A DNA stretch of 64,000 nucleotides from NCBI GenBank assembly GCA_028554795.2, contig CM068830.1:113482214-113546213 (forward strand). Reading direction: 5' to 3'. The DNA comes from Sinohyriopsis cumingii. Lineage: Eukaryota > Mollusca > Bivalvia > Unionida > Unionidae. Shown piece by piece: positions 42,897 to 51,609 of the stretch (its first letter is position 1; each line of letters starts with the position of its first letter). The notes below the pieces were generated by a model, which worked only from the letters and a program-made list of their open reading frames with translations, was not told the origin of the DNA and ran no database searches. Position numbers and translations under genes: made by a program.

Positions 42897-43196
42897 ACAG
42901 CGGTTTCTGAATCATAACAGTTTCTGCATTTATAACAGTTTCTGTATTTGTAGCGGTTTCTGTATTTATAACAGTTTCTGCATTTATAACAGTTTCTGAA
43001 TAATAGTTTCTGAATAATAGTTTCTGTATTTGTAGCGGTTTCTGTATTTATAACAGTTTCTGTATTTAACAGTTTCTGTATTTGCAGCGGTTTCTGGATA
43101 ATAACAGTTTCTGTATTTGTAACAGTTTCTGTATTTAACAGTTTCTGTATTTGCAGCGGTTTCTGGATAATAACAGTTTCTGTATTTGTAGCAGAC
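42897..43196. repeat. Minisatellite array
   Basis: About sixteen variants of an 18-bp unit based on AACAGTTTCTGTATTTGT, with a variant reading AGCGGTTTCTG. The array is not a CRISPR: there are no unique spacers. It lies between the structured segments and the HNH endonuclease gene. Confidence 0.8.
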
Positions 43197-43644
43197 CGAA
43201 AATCAATAATATAGTGGCATTAATGCACCAGTCAAGGAACTTTCCAGAATTGTAAGTTCAGTGAACACACAACTGCAGGTCAATTACAATGAGTAACGGT
43301 TTCTGTTTGCACACAACTTCCTACGGATCAATAATATTATCTTTTGTATGATGGGAAAATATTTAAAAACCATAAATAATACTTCTACGAGTAATTAGTT
43401 ACGATGTAATTAGTTACGATGTAATTAGTTAAACTGACTAATTACAATCATAAAAAACCAACCATCTACGAAGAAAACTATATATTACAAAGTAATCTCC
43501 CCTTAAATCAAAAATTCAGTAGTGTATGGAGGACCTCTGTGACATAAATTAAAAAAAATTAATTCAATGTGGTGATGATAGTTAATAATGTGATGATGAT
43601 AGTTAATAATGTGGTGATGATAGTTAATAATGTGGTGATGATAG
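43197..43644. repeat. Intergenic stretch with two short tandem repeats
   Basis: A 15-bp unit TTAGTTACGATGTAA is repeated at 43389-43430, and a ~25-bp unit containing GGTGATGATAGTTAATAATG is repeated about four times at 43567-43645. The second array ends inside the 3' end of the next gene. No protein is encoded apart from a low-complexity shadow frame. Confidence 0.6.
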
Positions 43645-44142
43645 TTATTGATACTGAAATGTGATTTTCTGTTTATATTTTTTCGAGAGAGCTGTTTTAT
43701 ATATATTTTCTGCCACTCTTTGTACTGATTGCGGGTGAATATCAAAATATGTCGCAGCCGCGTTCATAGACTGAAACATAATTACTTTACCGGTTTCTAT
43801 GTTTGTAGAAATTACCACCCTCTTTCCGATTGTCTTACATCTTCCTGTATTTCCACGTGTATTATTCTCGCTGTAAGAGATAGCTTGTAAATTGGATAAA
43901 TTATTGTTTTGAGTGTCCCCGTCAATATGATCAATAACAAGACCATCATTGATCAACCCCCTGTGACACTCGTAGATGAAACGATGACAATGATATCTTT
44001 TCTTTCCAACTGTGAACCTTAGATAGCCAGTATTAGAAACAACGCCAACTGGTCTCTTCAACCTGCAATTTCTGATGATACCATTAATATTTGATTCATA
44101 GTTTGTTATGACAGGATGTGGGACAAATATATTTTGCTCCAT
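43645..44142 (-). CDS. HNH homing-type endonuclease
   Basis: 165 residues. The HNH core is H53 in CHRFIYECHRG, D71-H72 in VIDHIDGD, and the NNNLSNLQ asparagines (79-84), as in phage and organelle HNH homing endonucleases. The C-terminal part (VIMFQSMNAAATYFDIHPQS...) looks like a NUMOD-type helix-turn-helix that reads the target. The start codon follows TATTATA. Such genes are usually selfish passengers; here it is embedded in an animal mobile virus-like element next to a minisatellite. It could cut rival elements or promote its own spread. The 3' end overlaps the GGTGATGATAG repeat. Confidence 0.8.
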   Translation of the reverse strand: MEQNIFVPHPVITNYESNINGIIRNCRLKRPVGVVSNTGYLRFTVGKKRYHCHRFIYECHRGLINDGLVIDHIDGDTQNNNLSNLQAISYSENNTRGNTGRCKTIGKRVVISTNIETGKVIMFQSMNAAATYFDIHPQSVQRVAENIYKTALSKKYKQKITFQYQ

Positions 44143-44152
44143 TATAATAATA

Positions 44153-44452
44153 TTATATGTTTAAATCATTGTTTGTCTGAAATCTTGATATATAATCCTC
44201 CACGGATTTTATAGCGTTTTCACCGCTATTATTTTTTTTGTCATAATATCTTTTAAGTTCTCTGAACCGTTTCCCGCCACATTTTCCACATAATTTTGTC
44301 TTTCCTCGCACTCCAATACCACACCGTAGACATGGTATTGGTCCTAGACTTCCTCGTCGTATGTTTTGTGAGTGCATCCAACAATATTCCTTTCTACAGG
44401 ATTTGTTGCATCGATTTACTGAGCCGATCATCAACCATCTGCATTGGGACAT
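44153..44452 (-). CDS. Small cysteine-rich zinc-binding protein
   Basis: 99 residues with two metal-binding clusters: CNKSCRKEYCWMHSQ (residues about 15-29, preceded by CRW at the N-terminus) and PCLRCGIGVRGKTKLCGKCG (about 40-60), a zinc ribbon. The rest is a basic helix. Proteins with this pattern recur in invertebrate Polintons, often near the replication gene. It is divergent from the replication protein gene through a 48-bp AT-rich gap that holds both promoters. A transcription or replication accessory role is inferred. Confidence 0.7.
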   Translation of the reverse strand: MSQCRWLMIGSVNRCNKSCRKEYCWMHSQNIRRGSLGPIPCLRCGIGVRGKTKLCGKCGGKRFRELKRYYDKKNNSGENAIKSVEDYISRFQTNNDLNI

Positions 44453-44500
44453 TGTATATATATATATAATTTTCTTTATTTAAATATTTGTTTTAGTTAT

Positions 44501-47500
44501 ATGAACGAGTTTGAGAGATTATCCCAAACTAGGCCTGTTAAGTATAAATTCAACCTTGACAGATTATCTCAATTGCCAGTACGAGATCTGGTTGATCCGA
44601 AAAATAAAAGTTTGATCTCGAAAATTCATGACGCTAAGAAAGAATTTTACACGGATGGTGCATCTCATACATGGTCAACGTTCAAGATTATACGCCCTGA
44701 CTCCGTCAGGGACACTGACAAAGTCAGTGTCGACTCCGTCAAGGACGCTGTCACGGACGCTACAATGAATGACAAGCGAGCGGCAACTATCATTAACTAC
44801 ATCGCTGAATACGAGGGCAATCAAAAATATTTATTCAGAGTAAAATTTATTGTATTAACAGAAACAGATAGTTGGATTATCCGTGACAAATATGATCCTG
44901 TCCTTGGCAATAATAAAACTATCATATTAAGTAAAAATTCCAGACCGGGTCTACTGACGGGTATTGATAAACCGTATTATGAGCGAGCGTATCCTGTAAC
45001 AGCGGTTATTTATGGAATTTATGAGATAAATAAAAAACCCAACGTTGATAAACTAGCGCCGATGAAATTATCATCCTTGACCTTGTCAAGGCTAAATTGT
45101 GTAGCTGAACGAGTAATAGAACACTTTACAAACGCGATGCGTGGAAATGGATTAACTGATTTAAGGCGTGAAAAAATAAACTCGTGGGCTGATTCAGTTA
45201 GGGATACCGGTGCTACAATAAAAGATGTTGCTGAGTTAGGAAAAATATTAAAATTTCCAATAACTGTGGCGACAATAACGGGAGAAGTACTGTACCAGTC
45301 GAAATATAAATCGAAAGGAGCTCCAATAAATATTATCGATCATAACGCGCACGCATGGACTAACGCAGTAACAATATTTCCACGTGATCGAACTGTTAGA
45401 TTTTATCCCACAGAATTATCTGTGGCAGAATTATCTGTGGCAGAATTATCTGTGGCAGATATGAGTATGTTTGATTTTATTAACGAAATAAGTAAAACCG
45501 ATCCTGTATCGGTATGGTTATTCAAAAGTAATGAGGAGGGTGAATTTGATCAGTTTGTCAAACCGAGTGGTGAAATATATCGCACAGAATCCCTCCATGA
45601 CGAGATGAAAAATCTTGCGACGTTTTTACAGTGCAAGCACGCGGAAAATACTGACAAATTACTAACTAATTGTTTTACCGTTCCATCTGTTGCGGCTCAT
45701 TTCGCCAGGGAACGAAATTCATGGAAACCAACACGATTTGATTTACTCGAGGACGTACGCGCAAGTTGCGTCGAATATGGACATGGCGGATTATGGAATA
45801 CCAAATATAATTACAATGATGTTATTTCGGTTGATATGGTTGCATGTTATCCAGGAAGTTTTCTGGGATACGGAGATTGTTCTACGTACTTTGAAAGATT
45901 TGGTCACCCTACAAACGAGATGACGCGAGTGGCAATTAATGGACCATTACCTGATTTTGATCTGACTGGATTCGCCTGTATTGAGTCGTTCGAGTTTAAC
46001 GAAAATCTTCACAAGATTTGTTATGTTTGGTTTGGCAGACATTTTTGTGAAAAACGTTGGGCACCTATAGTTTTGTTGCGATATATGCTAGATTGTGCGA
46101 TACTGACATCGTTGGTGGTCAGTGAGGCAATTATATCATATCATGCACAGACCAAAGTTTGGTTGCCCATGTCAGATTCTGAAGTTATCAGCGAGTTTAA
46201 GGATGATATTCCTAATAAACTCAAAACCGCAAAAGATCTCGGTAGAAAAATTATAGGTAAATTTACTCAAGGTGGTGCATATGATTATAAAAGACATCAC
46301 GCACGATTAATTTTAGATGATGCCGAGTACGATTTTATAATCGCTGATACAACGGCGAAAAATACATTTGTAAATCGAGAAAGTGTTTATTTATCCGACG
46401 GAACAAAATTAGGTACGATCGTTAGTTACATAAATGACGTATCCCCGCAATATACTCATCTAAGATCTTCCATGTTGGCTTATGTTTCTATAAATTTATT
46501 ATCGATGATTAATAGATTTCCTGAGACCGCAGTCAGAGTCGCAACAGATTCGTTTTATATTTCAAGTAAATATTTAGAACCTGTTATGAAATTTACAAGT
46601 AATGATGAACGATGGGGTTCGTGGAGAATAAAAAAGGAACTATTACACAATTACACAGAATCAGCAGATGTTCCAGTGAGAGATGTTTATCGTGAGGGTA
46701 ATAAAATATCAGAAATGTCGAAGGCACCATCGTTGAGTGATCCAATAACCAGATATAAGACAGTATATCTCAATGGACCTGGTGGATGCGGCAAAACAAC
46801 TCGAACAATTAATGTTTTTAGAAATTCAGATATAATCGTGCTGACACCCACACATAGACTTGCACGTGAGATGAAACAGCGGCAAGTACAATCGTGTACG
46901 TATCATAGTTTCTTCCGGTGGCGCGGAGATACATGGACTCCTGAACGGATGGGAGAAAAATATATACCTAAAATAATTATTTGGGACGAGATATGCACGG
47001 TGTCATTAGATACATTAAAAATGTTTCTTGATTGGTTGTTGACGAAAAATACCGCCATAATAATGTGTGGCGATCATGGTCAACCTCCGCCTTTTGTTGG
47101 ACCATCTCCACATGATTGGTTAAAAAATTTCGTTGATTATTACGAAGAAATAGATGATGATCATAGAGCTCTTGATGCAAATTTGAAGGCGTTTAAAAAA
47201 TTAATCAGATTACAATCAAACAAAATTCAGTGTGAAATATTACGTGGAGTAATCGTAGAGACATCAATGAGTGATTTTTTGAACTCATGGAGACCCACCG
47301 ATTTGATCGTAGCAAGTAGAAAAATAATCAGAGACGCTTTACAGCAGCAGTTATTTCAGCTACATAAAGAACAATATTCAGAACTACCCGTACCGTTGTG
47401 TTATAGACCATCAGATACACGAAAACAGAATATTAATGTTGATATTCCAGGACAGACAGAGTCAAGGAAACAGAATCTCGTATTAAATGATATTGTCGCC

Positions 47501-48040
47501 GTTGATATCAGTGTGGTCGAAGATGCATTACGCGCTGACAAATCTCCATGGGTGTTGGGATACGCCATGACGATCCACTCGTCACAGGGATTAACTATTT
47601 CTGATACACGAGTCTGGATTGTAGACGATCGCATCGAGTGGTCAAATTTAGTTTATTTGGCGGTATCGAGGGTCAGAAATATATCTCAATTACGTAGAAT
47701 TATAATTCCTGAAATCGTTGATAAATTTAACATCATCGATGATGATATAATAAGAAAAAAATTAATCGGATACAAACAATCTGACAAAAAAAATAAACGC
47801 GACTTTGATCTTGATGTTGAATTTATTATTGAGTTAAAACAGCAGCAGAACAATCACTGCACCAGTTGTAATTGTATAATGTTATGGCGATATTCGAGTA
47901 ATGATTTAAGACAATTTACCGTAGATAGAAAAGATAATAGTCGCGGTCATACACGAGAAAATACCATGTTAACCTGTCTTGAGTGTAATCGACGTCGGGG
48001 TGCAGGCACCCTTGGCGCTAGCGCCTTGGGTGCTAGTTAA
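44501..48040 (+). CDS. Replication protein: family-B polymerase, SF1 helicase and HNH-type zinc module in one chain
   Basis: 1,179 residues from the ATG at 44501; an upstream in-frame TTG is not needed. The polymerase half has a motif-A-like DMVACYP (D445), GKFTQGG (about 585-592) as the motif-B-side element, and motif C ATDSFYI (D683). The helicase half has Walker A GPGGCGKTT (759-767), Walker B IIIWDEIC (D829-E830), CGDHGQPPP (about 850) and C-terminal motifs (TIHSSQGLT, LVYLAVSRV). From about residue 1120, CTSC...TVDRKDNSRGH...CLECNRRRG is an HNH-like zinc module. The protein would copy and unwind the element. I see no zone like the protein-primed polymerases elsewhere in this window, so the priming mode is unknown. 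Near 45416-45465 a VAELS repeat is encoded three times. Confidence 0.8.
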   Translation: MNEFERLSQTRPVKYKFNLDRLSQLPVRDLVDPKNKSLISKIHDAKKEFYTDGASHTWSTFKIIRPDSVRDTDKVSVDSVKDAVTDATMNDKRAATIINYIAEYEGNQKYLFRVKFIVLTETDSWIIRDKYDPVLGNNKTIILSKNSRPGLLTGIDKPYYERAYPVTAVIYGIYEINKKPNVDKLAPMKLSSLTLSRLNCVAERVIEHFTNAMRGNGLTDLRREKINSWADSVRDTGATIKDVAELGKILKFPITVATITGEVLYQSKYKSKGAPINIIDHNAHAWTNAVTIFPRDRTVRFYPTELSVAELSVAELSVADMSMFDFINEISKTDPVSVWLFKSNEEGEFDQFVKPSGEIYRTESLHDEMKNLATFLQCKHAENTDKLLTNCFTVPSVAAHFARERNSWKPTRFDLLEDVRASCVEYGHGGLWNTKYNYNDVISVDMVACYPGSFLGYGDCSTYFERFGHPTNEMTRVAINGPLPDFDLTGFACIESFEFNENLHKICYVWFGRHFCEKRWAPIVLLRYMLDCAILTSLVVSEAIISYHAQTKVWLPMSDSEVISEFKDDIPNKLKTAKDLGRKIIGKFTQGGAYDYKRHHARLILDDAEYDFIIADTTAKNTFVNRESVYLSDGTKLGTIVSYINDVSPQYTHLRSSMLAYVSINLLSMINRFPETAVRVATDSFYISSKYLEPVMKFTSNDERWGSWRIKKELLHNYTESADVPVRDVYREGNKISEMSKAPSLSDPITRYKTVYLNGPGGCGKTTRTINVFRNSDIIVLTPTHRLAREMKQRQVQSCTYHSFFRWRGDTWTPERMGEKYIPKIIIWDEICTVSLDTLKMFLDWLLTKNTAIIMCGDHGQPPPFVGPSPHDWLKNFVDYYEEIDDDHRALDANLKAFKKLIRLQSNKIQCEILRGVIVETSMSDFLNSWRPTDLIVASRKIIRDALQQQLFQLHKEQYSELPVPLCYRPSDTRKQNINVDIPGQTESRKQNLVLNDIVAVDISVVEDALRADKSPWVLGYAMTIHSSQGLTISDTRVWIVDDRIEWSNLVYLAVSRVRNISQLRRIIIPEIVDKFNIIDDDIIRKKLIGYKQSDKKNKRDFDLDVEFIIELKQQQNNHCTSCNCIMLWRYSSNDLRQFTVDRKDNSRGHTRENTMLTCLECNRRRGAGTLGASALGAS

Positions 48041-48050
48041 GTGATCGAAA

Positions 48051-49022
48051 TCACCGAAGTGATCGCGGCGGTAGTTGTGTATCCGCGGGAATTATTTGTA
48101 GTTGTTCACGTGTAAATCCACGTTGAGGAGCAGCCGAATCTAATCTGTAGATTGCAGGTCTGGAAACGCCTGCATTTCTTCCAGTGGATCTTGTCACGGT
48201 AGATATTTTGTGTGTGGTAACACTCCAAATAGGATCAGTTGCTCTCGCGCTACCACCTTCAAGTTCACCAGGCTCATATAAATATCTGACTGTGACATCA
48301 CCTAATATTTTTTGTTTTCCAGCATCTTTCCGTTGTGTTGGTATATTTTTTTTTGTGACCGCGCTAATGGGTTTCATGTTGGTTGTTCGTGTGATCTCAT
48401 TATTTAATGCAGCTATCACGATTGGTAATCTTGCAACCCATTCACGAGATCTTTTATCCTGAATAAATTCCCTCGCGTATTGATATCCAAATAACCGTTC
48501 AGCAAGTGTTCGATTAAATCGCTCAACAATTGCCTGATCACGGTGAATTGCAGTATGACCTCGTCGTATTTTGGTATTATGTTGTTTCATCAACGATGAT
48601 ACTGGACCAAGAAATTCCTTACCAGGATCAACCTGTAGTAGCTGCGGCCATCGCAGACCACCTCGTTGATAAATTCGTTCAAACGCATCGGCTACTTCAG
48701 ATGATGTTTTCGCCGATAGCGGCTCTGCTTCTTTATATCTACTTGCAACATCAACTACGGTTAGCGCGTACTTGTACGTTTTTCCACGCACAGTATCATG
48801 CGGTAAAAACAGAATATCAGCTTGATGAACTTCATTAGGAACACTGACATCGAAATACGAGTACTGAATTTGTTTAGGACGTGGTAGATAAATTTGCCAT
48901 ATTGCTTGTTTAGATAACCATGTTTTAGCAGTAGAATGTTTAACCGATGCTGCATCAGCAAGTTTATCAATTGCTGCTTTGCCTCTCCAGTATCCTCTCG
49001 GTGAATAATAAATTGATTCCAT
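48051..49022 (-). CDS. Retroviral-type integrase
   Basis: 323 residues. The DDE core is D69 (HQADILFLP), D132 (LLQVDPGKEF) and E167 (AIVERFNRTL), the D,D-35-E arrangement of the retroviral/Polinton integrase family. An N-terminal helical region with a tryptophan-rich segment precedes it. The C-terminus (VTVRYLYEPGELEGG and RPAIYRLDS) looks like an SH3-like tail, with no obvious chromodomain. It would insert the element DNA and make the short target duplication seen at GGAGG. The start follows TTAATA directly and lies two bases after the stop of the upstream gene. An intact frame agrees with recent mobility. Confidence 0.9.
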   Translation of the reverse strand: MESIYYSPRGYWRGKAAIDKLADAASVKHSTAKTWLSKQAIWQIYLPRPKQIQYSYFDVSVPNEVHQADILFLPHDTVRGKTYKYALTVVDVASRYKEAEPLSAKTSSEVADAFERIYQRGGLRWPQLLQVDPGKEFLGPVSSLMKQHNTKIRRGHTAIHRDQAIVERFNRTLAERLFGYQYAREFIQDKRSREWVARLPIVIAALNNEITRTTNMKPISAVTKKNIPTQRKDAGKQKILGDVTVRYLYEPGELEGGSARATDPIWSVTTHKISTVTRSTGRNAGVSRPAIYRLDSAAPQRGFTREQLQIIPADTQLPPRSLR

Positions 49023-49024
49023 TA

Positions 49025-49525
49025 TTAATTACCAGCCCCAATCGCTAATTTACCTTTCATCGAGGATCTTACTAACCAATTAGCTAATGATTCTCTAATA
49101 TTTTTATTTTTTATAGAATTTAATGAATGAATTAATTTTACATCTGCAATATGCCTATCTTGTAGATTTTTACTTTTATAAGCTACATCATGAACATGAC
49201 AAGCTCGATCAATAGCGTTTATTGGTTCCTCGCCTGGTTTTGGTTGATCTTGATTATCGAGCCTGATATCGAGTCGAGTACCAGGACCGCAATAATTATA
49301 TCCTGGTAGATGTTTTTCTCCGCTGTATTTAGCCCATGGAGCACCTGGAAACTTTGACATCAAATTAGCAATATCACCACCGCGCTTATTAGGTAAAAAT
49401 GAAAATTTCTTTCTACCGCATATAGAACATTTTCCACCGTACGCTATTTTTTTGTTTTTTGTTATAACTGTAGCTAAATCAACAGTTGGAGTTTTAACTT
49501 TACAGCGTAAACAATATAAATTCAT
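49025..49525 (-). CDS. Zinc ribbon plus virion phospholipase A2
   Basis: 166 residues. N-terminal CLRC (5-8) and CSIC (33-36) form a zinc ribbon of the small DUF5679 kind. From residue about 74 there is a phospholipase A2 of the parvovirus VP1 type: PGYNYCGPGT calcium loop (78-83) and the catalytic ACHVHDVAY (H112-D113). Such domains breach endosomal membranes after uptake; they are also known in adintoviruses. It is cotranscribed with the integrase (two-base gap) and divergent from the ATPase gene across 12 bp. Confidence 0.85.
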   Translation of the reverse strand: MNLYCLRCKVKTPTVDLATVITKNKKIAYGGKCSICGRKKFSFLPNKRGGDIANLMSKFPGAPWAKYSGEKHLPGYNYCGPGTRLDIRLDNQDQPKPGEEPINAIDRACHVHDVAYKSKNLQDRHIADVKLIHSLNSIKNKNIRESLANWLVRSSMKGKLAIGAGN

Positions 49526-49537
49526 GTTATAATATAT

Positions 49538-50203
49538 ATGGATATAATTGATTTCTCAGCAACTCGGCAGCGAGAGCCAGTTAAGCATCATCCTGCGCTA
49601 CCGAACTCCATCAGAATGATTATCATAGGACCATCTGGATCGGGTAAGACGCAATTATTACTTAATCTGATAATGAGATGGTTGAAATGGGATAAGTTGT
49701 ATTTAGTAGCACCATCCGTTGATGATCAACGATGTTATGATGTACTTAAAGATTTCAATGAAAACGCGCGATTACTGGATGAAGATACTGATGTTATAGA
49801 GTTTATAACCGATATTGATGAAGCACCATCCGTAGATTCCATAAACGGATTTATTAATAATTTAGTTGTATACGACGATGTGATGCTAGATAAACAATCA
49901 AATCCAGCCAGAATATTTTCCCGAGGGAGACATAAAAATACAGACGTGATCTATGTTACTCAACGATATACACAAATACCAAAAGTGATCAGAGACAACT
50001 GCAACATTTTAGTTGTGTTTAATGGCGTAGACACACACACGTTGCGAAATATTCATCAAACCTGGTGTGGTGGTGACATGGATATAATTAAATTCAAAAA
50101 TTTCTTCTCACGAGCGCAAGCTACCCCGCATGGATTTATAACAATAAATTTACATGATCCAAGAACAAGATATCGTGTGGGTATTGATAAAATATTTGGG
50201 TAA
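49538..50203 (+). CDS. FtsK/HerA-type genome-packaging ATPase
   Basis: 221 residues. Walker A is GPSGSGKT (31-38), Walker B is LVVYDDVM (D113-D114), and the sensor region is YVTQRYTQIP. Length and motifs match the A32-like packaging ATPases of Polintons and related viruses, which pump DNA into the capsid. The start follows TTATAATATAT directly. The stop is seven bases before the right TIR. A short, out-of-frame copy of its NIHQTWCGG segment lies just inside the left TIR. Confidence 0.9.
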   Translation: MDIIDFSATRQREPVKHHPALPNSIRMIIIGPSGSGKTQLLLNLIMRWLKWDKLYLVAPSVDDQRCYDVLKDFNENARLLDEDTDVIEFITDIDEAPSVDSINGFINNLVVYDDVMLDKQSNPARIFSRGRHKNTDVIYVTQRYTQIPKVIRDNCNILVVFNGVDTHTLRNIHQTWCGGDMDIIKFKNFFSRAQATPHGFITINLHDPRTRYRVGIDKIFG

Positions 50204-50210
50204 CAGGGGG

Positions 50211-50460
50211 AGCAGCAGAGAGGGTACCTACCAACGTTGGTCGTCAAAAAAATAAACAAAAAATAAATAAACACGTAGAGTACTTTATTTTTTCAGATAC
50301 TATTTCGAACTGAGGTTTTATTAGCACAATCGGTCATTACAAAAATAAACATCTCAAGGAAAGTTCATTTGTAAAATCTGGACCTTTCTACGAGATGATT
50401 TATTTGTTTGTTTTATTTATTTTGTCGGAATTCTATGGTCTGTTCACCCTCTCTGCTGCT
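50211..50460. repeat. Right TIR of the young Polinton
   Basis: Reverse complement of 33721-33970 without visible differences. Both borders of the TIR carry the 15-bp AGCAGCAGAGAGGGT end. The outer border abuts GGAGG, matching the left flank. Confidence 0.9.
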
Positions 50461-50600
50461 GGAGGCGCTTGTAACGTCGGTACGCATGTTTGTAGACGTA
50501 GACTCGCTGATGGTAATATTGGTAAAACGATACTAGTTCGTGACACTGTTCCATAGGCAAGTGTTCATCGATGTGGTTAAAATCGAGGATCATTATGCGT
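50461..50600 (-). pseudogene. Two-span membrane protein of the older Polinton, N-terminal part
   Basis: The minus strand reads a short amphipathic N-terminus (CHELVSFYQYYHQRV, KHAYRRYKRL) that runs straight into the young element's edge. The continuation is at 33720 downwards. The reading frame is kept across the insertion once the duplicated GGAGG is counted once. Confidence 0.6.
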
Positions 50601-50614
50601 CGTCTGAATTCGGA

Positions 50615-51172
50615 AGCAACAAAAAACTACCACGATCTCTCCTGACAAATACAACATCACTAACATTGCCGTGGAAGTCTCACTACTGATCACCTCTAAA
50701 GAAGACGTCTCGGCCAAGATGAAAATCGAACACAATTACTCTACTCTTCGTACTCGCATCACTCTCGCTAAAATTATATTGTACGATTTGACATCGCTCA
50801 TTCAATCGGATCTCACATGGGGTTCGGAGCGTGAACATCTCTGGCTCAAAACGGCGTGTACGAAGGAGATCTACTCGTTTGTATCACAAATGTGAACAGC
50901 CTCCTCATCAACTACTCCATCGCTCAGGAATCCTTGTCTTCCGTAGGCTCAGCCCCAACGTGGTTATTCCACCTTGACTACCGTTCATCCAGGCTCACTC
51001 ATGCAACTTCGTCCCGATCCCTTCATTTACTATCCCATCACCAACACGAACGCGATCTCAGAAATCACCACGTGGCTTTTTAATCAGTCCGACAATGCTG
51101 TCGGTAACAACAACGAACGAATCATCTATTATCTGCACGTACGTCGCTATAATACCTACAAATGTTCGTAGA
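50615..51172 (+). pseudogene. Penton-like protein of the older Polinton, remnant
   Basis: Pieces in three frames carry VEVSLLITSKEDVSAKM (about 50670-50720), the YDLTSLIQSDLTWGSE segment, and a C-terminal strand pattern (FIYYPITNTNAISEIT then IIYYLHVRRY, 51025-51155). The last resembles the C-terminus of Polinton minor capsid proteins. Frameshifts near 50850 and 50965. Confidence 0.45.
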
Positions 51173-51179
51173 TTAAATA

Positions 51180-51590
51180 ATGATACGACGTGACCTTCAC
51201 GTGTACTTCGACGTACAATCGTTGGTGGATTATCCATCTTGCCTAGTTCAATGCAAGCAGCTCTTCCAGGCATTGGCGCCGAAGCCACCCCAATTGATCT
51301 CAATGCAACCGAAGCGTGAGGCACAGGAGCAGCCTCTGCGACCGGGATGGCGAAAGGACAAAAACTAGCCAGCAAAGTCAAGCCCATAACAACTCCCCTG
51401 GCGGCAGTGCGGTCTCCCGTGGAAGAGATGCCGGTCTCCATAGAGGCATCATACTCTTCAGCAAACAGCTGGGGTCCTCGGCGAACGATCCGAAAGAATT
51501 TACAGGATCTGGTTCGAAAGGTCAGCATATCCTTACAGAGTACGCTTTAGGTATGAGCCTTCATGTCTGAGTATGGCTTAAGAATAGTAA
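51180..51590 (+). pseudogene. Unassigned reading-frame remnants of the older Polinton
   Basis: Fragments in two frames (MIRRDLHVYFDVQSLV at 51180; MAKGQKLASKVKPITTPLAA at 51347) lie between the penton and capsid remnants. I recognise no family. Position suggests a minor virion protein. Confidence 0.3.
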
Positions 51591-51609
51591 AAACAAATTA
51601 ATAGCATTA

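Larger units (their letters stand above)
33721..50460. mobile_element. Complete virus-like Polinton, 16,740 bp
   Basis: The 250-bp terminal inverted repeats (33721-33970 and 50211-50460) look identical. The flank has a 5-bp direct repeat GGAGG (33716-33720 and 50461-50465). All major frames are open: capsid, penton-like protein, protease, packaging ATPase, integrase, replication protein, fibre, membrane-active proteins, phospholipase and endonuclease. This gene set is that of Polinton/adintovirus-type viruses that both package and integrate. Unlike classic Polintons, the polymerase is fused to an SF1 helicase. It is inserted in an older Polinton, and a second near-identical copy begins at 59100. 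Confidence 0.9.

Noticed and set aside
42897-43196. Regularly spaced repeats resembling a CRISPR array
   Set aside because: The units are contiguous variants of one 18-bp sequence with no unique spacers, in eukaryotic DNA without any cas-like gene.
43503-43745. Histidine-repeat frame (NYHHHI units)
   Set aside because: Produced by the 25-bp tandem repeat read in one of three frames; overlaps the HNH gene and has no promoter box.
44444-44500. Upstream in-frame extension of the replication protein
   Set aside because: It begins with TTG and overlaps the divergent gene's start; the ATG at 44501 is sufficient.
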